From: Chloroflexota bacterium
GTDB lineage: Bacteria > Chloroflexota > Dehalococcoidia > Lucifugimonadales > UBA1127
Direction of reading: 5' to 3'
Length of the DNA stretch: 13,415 nucleotides
Assembly: GCA_028873745.1 (NCBI GenBank)
Contig: JAPPNT010000072.1
Location: 1 to 13,415, forward strand
In this document: piece after piece, positions 6,432-12,848 of the stretch
Numbering within the stretch: the stretch's first letter is position 1
Layout: each line of letters begins with the position of its first letter
Position numbers and translations under genes: made by a program
The notes under the pieces: model-generated
What the model saw: only the letters and a program-made list of their open reading frames with translations
Database searches by the model: none
Told to the model about the DNA's origin: nothing

Positions 6432-7805
6432 ATGCGCGTAGTCAAGGGTTACGAGGCTGGCCGAAAGGCCCTGGAGCGCGGGGCGCAGCGCGTGTGGGAC
6501 GCCGCGTCGCCAGAGATGCTTGACGGCATCGAGGCCCGCTTCGGCGAGCGCCTGACGCCCCGGCAGGCCGTGCAGCGCATCCTCGACGACGTGCGCGAGG
6601 GCGGCGATGCCGCCGTCCGCCGCTACGCGGAGATGCTCGACGGCGCCGCGGCCGAGTCCCTCGAGGCCCCTGCGTCGGCGCTCAGGCAGGCGTACGACAA
6701 TACGGAGCCGGAGCTGCGCGCCGCTCTCCACACCGCCGCCGACCGCATCCGCGCCTTCCATGAGGCTTGCATGCCGAAGTCGTGGATGGACCCGGCGACC
6801 GGCCTCGGCGAGCGGTTCACGGCCATGGCCCGCGCCGGGGTCTACGCGCCCGGCGGGCAGGCCGCCTACCCCTCGACGGTGCTGATGACCGCCGTGCCCG
6901 CCCGCGTCGCCGGAGTCGACGAGGTCGTGCTGGCTACGCCCGCGCGGCACGGCGGCGGGCCGAACCCGGCGGTGCTCGCCGCGGCCTACGTCGCCGGCGT
7001 TGACCGCGTCTTCCAGATGGGCGGCGCGCAGGCCATCGCCGCGTTGGCCTACGGGACGGAGTCGGTGCCCAAGGTGGACATCGTCTGCGGGCCGGGCAAC
7101 ATCTTTGTGACCCTCGCCAAGCAGATGGTCTACGGGGAGGTCGCCGTGGACGGCCTCTACGGCCCCACGGAGACCCTTGTCATCGCCGACGCCTCCGTCG
7201 ACCCGGCGGTCTGCGCCGCCGACCTGCTGGCGCAGGCCGAGCACGACACCCTCGCATCACCAGTGTTCATCACCACGGACGCCGGCACCCTCGACAGCGT
7301 GCGCGCCGAGATCGACCGGCAGCTCCGTACGCTGCCCAAGCGGGACATTGCGACGGCCGCTGTCGAGAACCAGGGTGTCGCCGTCCTCGTGGACGACCTC
7401 GACCAGGCCGTCTCGCTTGCCAACCTCTTCGGACCGGAGCACATGTGCCTGCTCGTCGAGGAGCCGGGGCGGCTGCTCGGCAGCATCCGCAACGCGGGCG
7501 GCGTCTTCCTCGGCGAGGCGTCGCCGGAGGTTGCCGGCGACTACATCGCCGGGCCCAGCCACGTCATGCCGACGGGCGGAACCGCGCGCTTCAACAGCTC
7601 GCTCGGCGTCCACCAGTTTCTCAAGGTAACCTCCGTCATCTCCCTGGACGAGGAGGTCTTCCACGCCCTCGGCGAGGACGCCGCGCGGCTGGCCGAGGCC
7701 GAGGGGCTGGAGGGTCACGCCCGCGCGGCCCGCATGCGCCTCGACAGAACGCCCTCATCCCCCGTTCGCCCTGAGCCTGTCGAAGGGCGGGAGCGCAAGC
7801 AATGA
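6432..7805 (+). CDS. hisD: Histidinol dehydrogenase HisD
   Basis: Zinc- and NAD-dependent enzyme that oxidises histidinol twice to histidine, the final two steps of the pathway. The 457-residue length is slightly more than usual (about 430). Expected zinc ligands are Gln268 and His271 (AQAEHDTLASP), Asp370 (VAGDYIAGPSHVMPTGG) and His429 (LEGHARAARMR). The catalytic Glu336-His337 pair lies in FGPEHMCLL. The NAD-binding region includes GVYAPGGQAAYPS (136-148) and VDIVCGPGN (215-223). The last ~20 residues, including PVRPEPVEG (444-452), are encoded by a palindromic repeat and lie beyond the final zinc ligand, so activity should be kept. The ATG at 6432 lacks a strong close ribosome site; the nearest purine run is GGGGG at 6414-6418. 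The stop overlaps the hisC start as ATGA. Confidence 0.95.
   Translation: MRVVKGYEAGRKALERGAQRVWDAASPEMLDGIEARFGERLTPRQAVQRILDDVREGGDAAVRRYAEMLDGAAAESLEAPASALRQAYDNTEPELRAALHTAADRIRAFHEACMPKSWMDPATGLGERFTAMARAGVYAPGGQAAYPSTVLMTAVPARVAGVDEVVLATPARHGGGPNPAVLAAAYVAGVDRVFQMGGAQAIAALAYGTESVPKVDIVCGPGNIFVTLAKQMVYGEVAVDGLYGPTETLVIADASVDPAVCAADLLAQAEHDTLASPVFITTDAGTLDSVRAEIDRQLRTLPKRDIATAAVENQGVAVLVDDLDQAVSLANLFGPEHMCLLVEEPGRLLGSIRNAGGVFLGEASPEVAGDYIAGPSHVMPTGGTARFNSSLGVHQFLKVTSVISLDEEVFHALGEDAARLAEAEGLEGHARAARMRLDRTPSSPVRPEPVEGRERKQ
7764..7790 (+). repeat. Palindromic repeat copy 2, forming the hisD tail
   Basis: CGCCCT (7767-7772) pairs with AGGGCG (7784-7789) around the 11-base loop GAGCCTGTCGA. 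It shares the pattern CGnCCTGAG...TCGAAGGnCG with copies 1 and 3 but has a different loop. Read in the hisD frame it gives PVRPEPVEG, and translation stops 15 bases later. Confidence 0.8.
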
Positions 7806-8896
7806 ACGACAGCGTCGACAAGCTCGTCCGGCCCCTCGTCCGCGCGCTCGACCCGTACAAGCCCGTCGAGCCGCCGGAGGAGCTCGCCAAGCGCGAGGGC
7901 ATCGACCCGGCGAGCATTATCAAGATGGACGCCAGCGAGAACCCATACGGGCCGTCGCCACTGGTGGCGGAGGCGCTCGGTGCGTCGTCCGGCTACAACA
8001 TCTACCCGGACCCGTTCCAGCGTGAGGTGCGGGCGTCGCTCGCGGCCTACGCGGGCGTGCCGTTCGAGAGCGTCATCGCGGGGGCCGGCTGCGACGAGCT
8101 CATCGACCTCGTCGTTCGGCTCACCATGGACCCCGGCGACACGGCCATCAACCTGACGCCGACGTTCGGGATGTACTCGGTCACGCTCAAGCTCGCGGGG
8201 GCCGAGGTGGTCGACGCCCCGCGCGACGCGTCCTTCAATGTCGACATGGACGCCGTGCGCGCCGCCGCAGCCGACGGCCGGGCGAAGCTGGTCTTCCTCT
8301 GCAACCCCAACAACCCGACGGGCACGCTGTCGCCGGAGCCGGACGTCCTCGCGCTGCTCGACATGGGGCTGATGGTCGTCGTGGACGAGACGTACCACGA
8401 GTTCTGCGGCTTCACGTCGGCGCACCTCGTCGACGAGTACCCCAACCTCGTGGTGCTACGGAGCCTGAGCAAGTGGGCGGGCCTCGCGGGTGTGCGGCTG
8501 GGCTACGGCATCATGCACCCGCGGCTGGTCGAGCACATCATGGGCATCAAGCAGCCGTACAACGTCAGCGTGGCGGCGCAGGTGGCCCTGAGCGCGTCTC
8601 TGCAGGACACGGACATGCTGTTGCAGCGCGTCCGCATGCTGGTGGAGGAGCGGGAGCGCATGCGCGGGCTGCTGGAGGACTCTCTGGGCCTCTACTGCCA
8701 CCCCTCGAAGGCCAACTTCCTGCTCTGCGAGGTCCCCGACGGCCGGGCGCCGGGCCTGCAGGCGCAGCTCGCCAAGCGGGGCGTCTTCGTGCGGCGCTTC
8801 AACGAAGACCGGTTGCAGGAGTGCCTGCGCATCTCCGCGGGCAAGCCGGAGGAGACCGACGCCCTGATCAACGCCCTGACAGAACTCATGAAGTAG
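7802..8896 (+). CDS. hisC: Histidinol-phosphate aminotransferase HisC
   Basis: PLP-dependent fold type I aminotransferase that converts imidazole-acetol phosphate to histidinol phosphate using glutamate. The 364-residue length is typical. Visible motifs are the substrate-end motif DASENPYGPSP (43-53), Tyr68 in NIYPDP, the PLP-pocket signature CNPNNPTG (167-174), DETYHEF (195-201) with the cofactor-binding aspartate, and the Schiff-base lysine Lys224 in SLSKWAGLAGVRLGYG. The C-terminal arginine that binds the phosphate or carboxylate is likely in CLRISAG (341-347). Its ATG is embedded in the hisD stop (ATGA), so translation is probably coupled. hisB follows after about 20 bases. Confidence 0.95.
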   Translation: MNDSVDKLVRPLVRALDPYKPVEPPEELAKREGIDPASIIKMDASENPYGPSPLVAEALGASSGYNIYPDPFQREVRASLAAYAGVPFESVIAGAGCDELIDLVVRLTMDPGDTAINLTPTFGMYSVTLKLAGAEVVDAPRDASFNVDMDAVRAAAADGRAKLVFLCNPNNPTGTLSPEPDVLALLDMGLMVVVDETYHEFCGFTSAHLVDEYPNLVVLRSLSKWAGLAGVRLGYGIMHPRLVEHIMGIKQPYNVSVAAQVALSASLQDTDMLLQRVRMLVEERERMRGLLEDSLGLYCHPSKANFLLCEVPDGRAPGLQAQLAKRGVFVRRFNEDRLQECLRISAGKPEETDALINALTELMK

Positions 8897-8917
8897 GCGG
8901 CGACTATGGAAGCGAGA

Positions 8918-9508
8918 ATGGCCACGGTGCAGCGCGATACACGCGAGACCAAAGTAAGCGTCGAGATCAACCTCGACGGCACGGGACAGTACAGCGTCAA
9001 CACGGGCAACGGCTTCTTCGACCACCTGCTCTCGCAGCTCGCCCGCCACTCGCTCATGGACCTCACCGTGAAGGCCGAGGGCGACGCCGACCAGACCGGC
9101 TGGCACCACACCGTCGAGGACGTCTCCATCGCCGTCGGCCGCGCGCTCAACCAGGCGCTTGGCGACGGACGCGGCATCATGCGCATGGGGCACTCCATGG
9201 TGCCCTTCGACGAGACGCTCGTGCGGGTGGCCGTCGACCTGAGCGGCCGCAGCTACGCCATCGTCGAGACGGCAATCGACGCGGAGATGGTCGAGTCCCT
9301 CCCCGCGGACCTCGTGCGCCACTCGCTCGAGTCCATCGCGATGGAGGGCCGCTTCAACCTGCACGCAGCGGTGCTCACGGGCCAGAACGCCCATCACAAG
9401 GCAGAGGCGCTCTACAAGGCCCTCGCTCGCGCCCTCCGCCAAGCCATCACCCTCGATCCGCGCCAGTCAGGCGAGGTGCCCAGCACCAAGGGGACGATCA
9501 GCGGATAG
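8918..9508 (+). CDS. hisB: Imidazoleglycerol-phosphate dehydratase HisB
   Basis: Monofunctional, manganese-dependent dehydratase that makes imidazole-acetol phosphate. From ATG 8918 it has 196 residues, a normal length. The start MATVQRDTRETKVSVEINLD matches the family pattern, and GGAAG lies 5 bases upstream; ATG 8906 would add four residues. Metal-binding motifs are HHTVED (His63, His64, Glu67) and NAHHKAEALYKA (His159, His160, Glu163). GFFDHLL, VPFDETLVRVAVDLSGR and RHSLESIAMEG are also present. The first motif is preceded by TGW, where many family members have DD (DDHHTVED), a noticeable but not necessarily disabling change. It is the last gene of the visible his cluster, and the next gene converges on it only 22 bases away with no clear terminator between. 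Confidence 0.94.
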   Translation: MATVQRDTRETKVSVEINLDGTGQYSVNTGNGFFDHLLSQLARHSLMDLTVKAEGDADQTGWHHTVEDVSIAVGRALNQALGDGRGIMRMGHSMVPFDETLVRVAVDLSGRSYAIVETAIDAEMVESLPADLVRHSLESIAMEGRFNLHAAVLTGQNAHHKAEALYKALARALRQAITLDPRQSGEVPSTKGTISG

Positions 9509-9530
9509 CGGGGGCGCCGTGCCTTAAGGG

Positions 9531-9971
9531 TTATACAGATACCCCCCACGTGTAGTCAGCGTCGAGGACATCAAACTCTAGGACGCCGTGCGCTTTGGCG
9601 TACACCATGCGCCATCGCTCCAGAATGTCCCGGCCAATAACCGAGGGTACGTCTGGCGGGTTCTTGGGATCGTAGATAGAGATAGCTACTTCATACAGAT
9701 ATGCGTTGTCGCTGTCCTGAAAGGCCAGGAATCCGTGCGCGTTGTAAACCGTTATGCTTCCGCCAATACCCCATATTGGGGAGGTGGGAAGCGCCATAAT
9801 GGCTTGCAAGTCAATGCCAAGATCTTCAAACACATGAGGGTGCACAGAAGAGCTTGTAGCGCCGGTGTCTACTAAGAAGTTGGTCTGCCGCTGGAATTGC
9901 AACTGCGGCAGTATCAGAGTGCCTTCCAAGTTAAGGCTGGCGTCATCCGTGTCAAACGTGCCGTAGAGCAT
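9531..9971 (-). CDS. Single-domain retropepsin-like aspartic protease
   Basis: Predicted cytoplasmic aspartic peptidase of the retropepsin-like fold (146 residues), which would work as a homodimer. The catalytic motif FLVDTGATSSSV places Asp35 in DTGA. The second signature, SVIGRDILERWRMVY (110-124), corresponds to the conserved Ile-Gly-Arg-Asp/Asn-x-Leu helix of the fold, and GIGG (68-71) sits at the flap/psi-loop position. No signal peptide or membrane helix is seen. Its ATG directly follows the stop of the DUF5678-like gene (TAAATG), so the two are probably translationally coupled. It lies in an AT-richer stretch than the his operon, converging on hisB, and looks horizontally acquired. The substrate is unknown; its small partner gene is an obvious candidate partner. 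Confidence 0.8.
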   Translation of the reverse strand: MLYGTFDTDDASLNLEGTLILPQLQFQRQTNFLVDTGATSSSVHPHVFEDLGIDLQAIMALPTSPIWGIGGSITVYNAHGFLAFQDSDNAYLYEVAISIYDPKNPPDVPSVIGRDILERWRMVYAKAHGVLEFDVLDADYTWGVSV

Positions 9972-10259
9972 TTATACGATGAGGACGCGGGGATTGGGGT
10001 TGAGGAAACGGATGACGGCCGTGCTGATGGGCTTGCCCGCCTCCCGCAGTTTGCTTATCAAGTCACCCCGACTGTCCGCAAACACCAGCTCGTCATCTTC
10101 CGGCATGGCGACCCACTCGTTCGGGTGCGTCTTCAGCAGTTGGAGAAGGCGATCGTTGAGAAGCCGGGACCGGCGGGTGAAGTCGGCAAGGTTCCTGGCG
10201 ATGTGCTCTATGCCGCCCGCGGCTGCGACGGCTGCTTCAATTTCAGCCTTTGGCGCCAT
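9972..10259 (-). CDS. DUF5678-like small protein, partner of the protease
   Basis: A 95-residue soluble protein. Residues 5-45 are an Ala/Leu/Arg-rich helical region. Residues 45-95 (HPNEWVAMPEDDELVFADSR... to the C-terminal PNPRVLIV) match what I recall of DUF5678: a Trp-Val-Ala strand, an 'elvfads' turn, a helix, then a final proline-rich strand. Function of that family is not established. The start ATG 10259 has a strong AGGAGG ribosome site about 8 bases upstream and a candidate promoter at 10288-10316. The stop TAA abuts the ATG of the retropepsin gene. A small first gene with a strong ribosome site coupled to a catalytic second gene resembles a toxin-antitoxin layout, but it could equally be an adaptor or a protease substrate. 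The gene is certain; the family is probable. Confidence 0.75.
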   Translation of the reverse strand: MAPKAEIEAAVAAAGGIEHIARNLADFTRRSRLLNDRLLQLLKTHPNEWVAMPEDDELVFADSRGDLISKLREAGKPISTAVIRFLNPNPRVLIV

Positions 10260-10287
10260 TATTCTGCCCTCCTAAGGTTCACCTCTG

Positions 10288-10316
10288 AGTCTAGGCCGCA
10301 AAGGCCGGGTACGCAA
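10288..10316 (-). promoter_or_regulatory. Candidate promoter of the DUF5678-retropepsin pair
   Basis: On the minus strand TTGCGT (10316-10311) and TAGACT (10293-10288) are spaced by 17 bases. The -35 matches only three of six consensus bases and the -10 four of six. The start near 10281 would leave a leader of about 21 bases carrying AGGAGG. The spacer contains GGCC-GCAAA-GGCC (10294-10305 with flank), a small inverted repeat that could be an operator. Confidence 0.4.
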
Positions 10317-10331
10317 CCGCGCCCTCCCGCT

Positions 10332-10365
10332 CCGTTCATCCTTCGATTTCCCTCAGGACGAACGG
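10332..10365. repeat. Palindromic repeat copy 3, intergenic
   Basis: CCGTTCATCCT (10332-10342) pairs with AGGACGAACGG (10355-10365) in 10 of 11 positions around the loop TCGATTTCCCTC. Its reverse complement matches copy 1 inside hisZ almost base for base, including the loop. It lies between the Ada-like gene and the DUF5678-like gene. Confidence 0.8.
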
Positions 10366-10392
10366 ATTTTGGCCGGCTTCCGTCCTTGGCCA

Positions 10393-10707
10393 TCAGGCAT
10401 AGCAGGTCTTGCACGGCTTTTTGTCGGCGTCAACTGCCTCTTGGTGGGAGAAGTACTCTATTATGCGCGGTGTCGAGATTATGACGGCATACTTGCAATG
10501 CGGGCGGTGGAAACACTTTGCAGTTGGACTAGAGACGAAATAGTTGTGGTCTTCGTCCTCTATGTCCTCGTTTTCCTGTAGGGCTTGCAGCCTACCGCTT
10601 AGTATTCTGTTTTCGCGCTCAAGCCTCTCAGCGTACTGCCTCAATCTTGCAACTTCATCGCGCAACTGATTCAGTTCACGCGTATATATTTCTTGCGGTG
10701 ATACCAA
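10393..10707 (-). CDS. Coiled coil plus Ada-like zinc domain, function unknown
   Basis: A 104-residue soluble protein with an unusual two-part layout. Residues 5-48 are a heptad-rich coiled coil (LNQLRDEVARLRQYAERLE). An acidic linker (EDIEDED) follows. Residues 62-102 carry four cysteines, Cys65, Cys71, Cys99 and Cys102, in the pattern KCFHRPHCKY...YFSHQEAVDADKKPCKTC. This closely resembles the zinc-binding fold at the N-terminus of Ada (the methylphosphotriester-DNA domain), which also appears fused to nucleases. The start is TTG 10707 with GGGAG about 9-10 bases upstream, and a good promoter lies at 10753-10780. It is co-oriented with, and 133 bases upstream of, the DUF5678-retropepsin pair. 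It may bind DNA as a dimer, but no catalytic domain is present. Domain resemblance is good; function is unassigned. Confidence 0.75.
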   Translation of the reverse strand: MVSPQEIYTRELNQLRDEVARLRQYAERLERENRILSGRLQALQENEDIEDEDHNYFVSSPTAKCFHRPHCKYAVIISTPRIIEYFSHQEAVDADKKPCKTCYA

Positions 10708-10752
10708 AGCTCGACTCTCCCGTATCGCTTACAGACTTGGCGGTAGAATAGA

Positions 10753-10780
10753 AGTATAGTAAGGCTCTTACATCTTTCAA
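10753..10780 (-). promoter_or_regulatory. Promoter of the Ada-like gene
   Basis: On the minus strand TTGAAA (10780-10775) and TATACT (10758-10753) are spaced by 16 bases. The start near 10746 gives a leader of about 39 bases before TTG 10707. On the plus strand the overlapping TATAGT (10755-10760) may serve as the -10 of the divergent lipoprotein gene, though I see no well-spaced -35 for it. Confidence 0.55.
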
Positions 10781-10800
10781 GTAAACTACGGGAGGGTACG

Positions 10801-11367
10801 GTGCGGATCATCGTTGTGTTTTGCGTTTCGAGCTTGCTTTTTTTGTTTGCCGCCTGCCAAGGTGGTTTGAGTGAGACTGAGATTGAGAGTCTGATACAGC
10901 AGCGCGTGGATGCCGCCAAGACAGAGGTTGCCCAACAACTGTTGAAGGATCTTGGGGCAGACCTGAGGGCAGAGACTGATAGCTCAAAGAGCACATTGCA
11001 GGTGGGTGGACTGGATATTCTTTCGCAATCTGGTGCTATTGCAGGTCAAATCGCCAGCGCAGAAATCGGGGATACGACCTATTTGAAATTGAAAGGCGAT
11101 GTATATCTTGAAGGAGACATTATCGTCGCAAGTGAGGAGTATGGCGAAGAGGGTGGTCGAGTCATAATTACTCCAGTGGGAATATCGATCCTTGAAGGAA
11201 ATCTTACCGGTGAAGGATACGTTTTCCTGAATGCATTCTCTGGAGGAAGCATATGGCTAGCAAACAGCAATGGTAATACTGCCGTTACCATCGAGCCAGA
11301 CTCGCAAGGAGATGGACAGATTTCCATTTTCCAGCAAGAACCCTTGGGAATAACCTTCTTGCCGTAG
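10801..11367 (+). CDS. Small beta-rich lipoprotein, unknown function
   Basis: A 188-residue predicted lipoprotein that I do not recognise. Residues 1-19 form a signal peptide ending in the lipobox FAAC, with Cys19 as the lipidation site. Residues 24-60 are a charged, amphipathic helix (ETEIESLIQQRVDAAKTEVA). The rest, from about residue 65, alternates short hydrophobic strands with Gly/Asn/Asp turns (GDVYLEGDIIVAS, GRVIITPVGISILEGN, GSIWLANSNGNTAVTI), suggesting a beta-sandwich, beta-roll or short solenoid stalk head. The start GTG 10801 has GGGAGG about 5 bases upstream. It is transcribed divergently from the Ada-like gene and stands alone before the MFS promoter. Its AT-richer codons differ from the his and MFS genes, suggesting transfer. 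It could be a surface adhesin-like or phage-derived protein, but there is no direct evidence. Confidence 0.75.
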   Translation: MRIIVVFCVSSLLFLFAACQGGLSETEIESLIQQRVDAAKTEVAQQLLKDLGADLRAETDSSKSTLQVGGLDILSQSGAIAGQIASAEIGDTTYLKLKGDVYLEGDIIVASEEYGEEGGRVIITPVGISILEGNLTGEGYVFLNAFSGGSIWLANSNGNTAVTIEPDSQGDGQISIFQQEPLGITFLP

Positions 11368-11436
11368 AGAATAGATGGTGTAGAGTTGCTTTGGAGACCC
11401 AGCACGGTGTAGTTTTCTAGAAGTGGTGAGTATAGT

Positions 11437-11458
11437 GGCCAAATGTGGCGATTTGGCC
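11437..11458. repeat. Perfect inverted repeat after the lipoprotein gene
   Basis: GGCCAAAT (11437-11444) and ATTTGGCC (11451-11458) form a perfect 8-bp stem with the loop GTGGCG. Only two T follow, so it is at best a weak terminator. It ends 12 bases before the -35 of the MFS promoter, so it could also be a repressor site. Confidence 0.5.
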
Positions 11459-11470
11459 TTGGGTGCAACC

Positions 11471-11516
11471 TTGACACCCCCGCCCCTTCGCCCGTAGCAT
11501 CGTGACGTTAGTCACG
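11471..11516 (+). promoter_or_regulatory. Promoter of the MFS-LLM genes with palindrome at the start site
   Basis: TTGACA (11471-11476) and TAGCAT (11495-11500) are spaced by 18 bases. Immediately downstream CGTGAC-GTTA-GTCACG (11501-11516) is a perfect 6-bp inverted repeat covering the predicted start near 11507, a position suited to a repressor. The MFS start codon is about 30 bases further on. Confidence 0.6.
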
Positions 11517-11538
11517 GACACTTCCCACGGAGACCCGA

Positions 11539-12810
11539 ATGGCCCAAGCCGACATTGCCGCGCCTGTTGCGCTGGAAGAAAAGCGAGATTCACAGCGCGG
11601 CCAGAGTGACCTCTTCGTTGTGTGGGCGCTCATTGCCGCCCACACCATGCAGCACGTGTACACGCGCGGTTTCCTTGTGCTGCTGCCCTTCATGATGGAG
11701 TCGCTGGGCATCGGCACTATCGGCGCCGGCATCATGGAGGCCATCCGGCGCATCACCAGCGGCATCGCGAGTGTCGGCGGCGGCGTGCTGACCGACCGCG
11801 TCCAGCACCTGCGAGGGCCCATCCTGGCAGGCAGCATCGGCCTCATGGGGTTCGGCTACCTCATCATCGGCGTCTTTCCCAACTACTACGTCATCCTGAT
11901 TGCGCTGGGATTTGCGGCGGCGGCCGGGTCCATCTGGCATCCCCCGGCCCTCGGCATCATTTCGCAGCGGTTCCCTGAAAGGCGGGGCTACTACATCTCG
12001 CTGCACCGGTCTGCGGGCAACGTCGGCGAGACGGTCGCGCCGGCGGTGTTCGGGCTGCTGCTGGGCATCATCGCGTGGCAGGCGGTCCTGTGGGGCGTCT
12101 TCCCGCTGGCCTTCGGCGTGGCCGTGCTCATCATGGTCTACCTGCGGAACATCGGCGGCAGCAAGCAGCAGATGGTGCAGGGCGGCCAACGAAGCCTGGG
12201 GGCGCAGCTGGGGGCGATAGGGAACCTGCTCAGGTACCGCTCGTTCGTGGCGCTGCTCTTTGTGGGCGGCGTCCGGGGCATCGCCGACGGCGCCGTCATG
12301 CTGTGGCTGCCCATCTACCTGCGCCGCGAGCTGGAGATGGACGCGTGGACCATCGGACTGTACGTATCGCTGCTCACGGCCATCGCCATCTTCACCGGCC
12401 CATTCTTCGGGCGGCTGTCCGACACGTGGGGCCGAGGACGGGTCATCTTCCTGATCATGGCCTGCAGCACGGCCATCGTCACCACGATGATCTTCTTCAA
12501 CGACGGCCTCGCACTCGCGGGTCTGGTGGCGCTCGCTGGCGTCTTCATGTTCAGCGTCAACTCGCTGACGCAGGCCGGCTCGATGGACATGGCGGAGGGA
12601 CTGAACCTCGAGGGCAGCATGATTGGACTGCTGTGGGGCGTCAACGCCTTCTTCGGCGCGCTGTCTCCCATCGCGCTGGGCTTCATCACCAACTGGTACG
12701 GCGTCGGCGTTTTCTTCCTCTATGCTTCCATCTTCTATGCCATCGGGACCGCGGCGGCGCTCCTGCTTCCCGGCGTCCTGAGCGGCCGGTCGGAAGCGAT
12801 CAGCCGCTGA
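11539..12810 (+). CDS. MFS transporter
   Basis: A 423-residue inner-membrane secondary transporter of the major facilitator superfamily. A polar N-terminus (1-24) is followed by about twelve hydrophobic helices, with a central cytoplasmic loop near residues 205-230 (GGSKQQMVQGGQRS). Motif A-like loops occur in both halves: GVLTDRVQHLRG (about 82-93) and GRLSDTWGRGR (about 292-302). The segment HPPALGIISQRFPERRGYYISLHRSAGNVG resembles the fosmidomycin-resistance (Fsr)-like MFS group, in which a His-Pro and a GNxG segment are conserved. The substrate cannot be told; efflux of a small molecule is plausible. ATG 11539 has GGAG about 6 bases upstream and a promoter at 11471-11500. The LLM oxidoreductase follows after 38 bases with its own ribosome site, so the two are probably one transcript. 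Confidence 0.9.
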   Translation: MAQADIAAPVALEEKRDSQRGQSDLFVVWALIAAHTMQHVYTRGFLVLLPFMMESLGIGTIGAGIMEAIRRITSGIASVGGGVLTDRVQHLRGPILAGSIGLMGFGYLIIGVFPNYYVILIALGFAAAAGSIWHPPALGIISQRFPERRGYYISLHRSAGNVGETVAPAVFGLLLGIIAWQAVLWGVFPLAFGVAVLIMVYLRNIGGSKQQMVQGGQRSLGAQLGAIGNLLRYRSFVALLFVGGVRGIADGAVMLWLPIYLRRELEMDAWTIGLYVSLLTAIAIFTGPFFGRLSDTWGRGRVIFLIMACSTAIVTTMIFFNDGLALAGLVALAGVFMFSVNSLTQAGSMDMAEGLNLEGSMIGLLWGVNAFFGALSPIALGFITNWYGVGVFFLYASIFYAIGTAAALLLPGVLSGRSEAISR

Positions 12811-12848
12811 TCGCGTCCCCGTTCACACTGCATTCGGAGGCGCCCGCC

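Noticed and set aside
5241..7244. A 667-codon open frame on the minus strand across hisG and hisD
   Set aside because: It is the antisense shadow of two well-supported his genes in GC-rich DNA; its protein is low-complexity (Arg/Gly/His/Val-rich), with no recognisable domain or ribosome site.
9500..9545. Bidirectional terminator between hisB and the protease gene
   Set aside because: GGGTTAT/ATACCCC pairs only imperfectly, overlaps the protease coding end and has no T-run.
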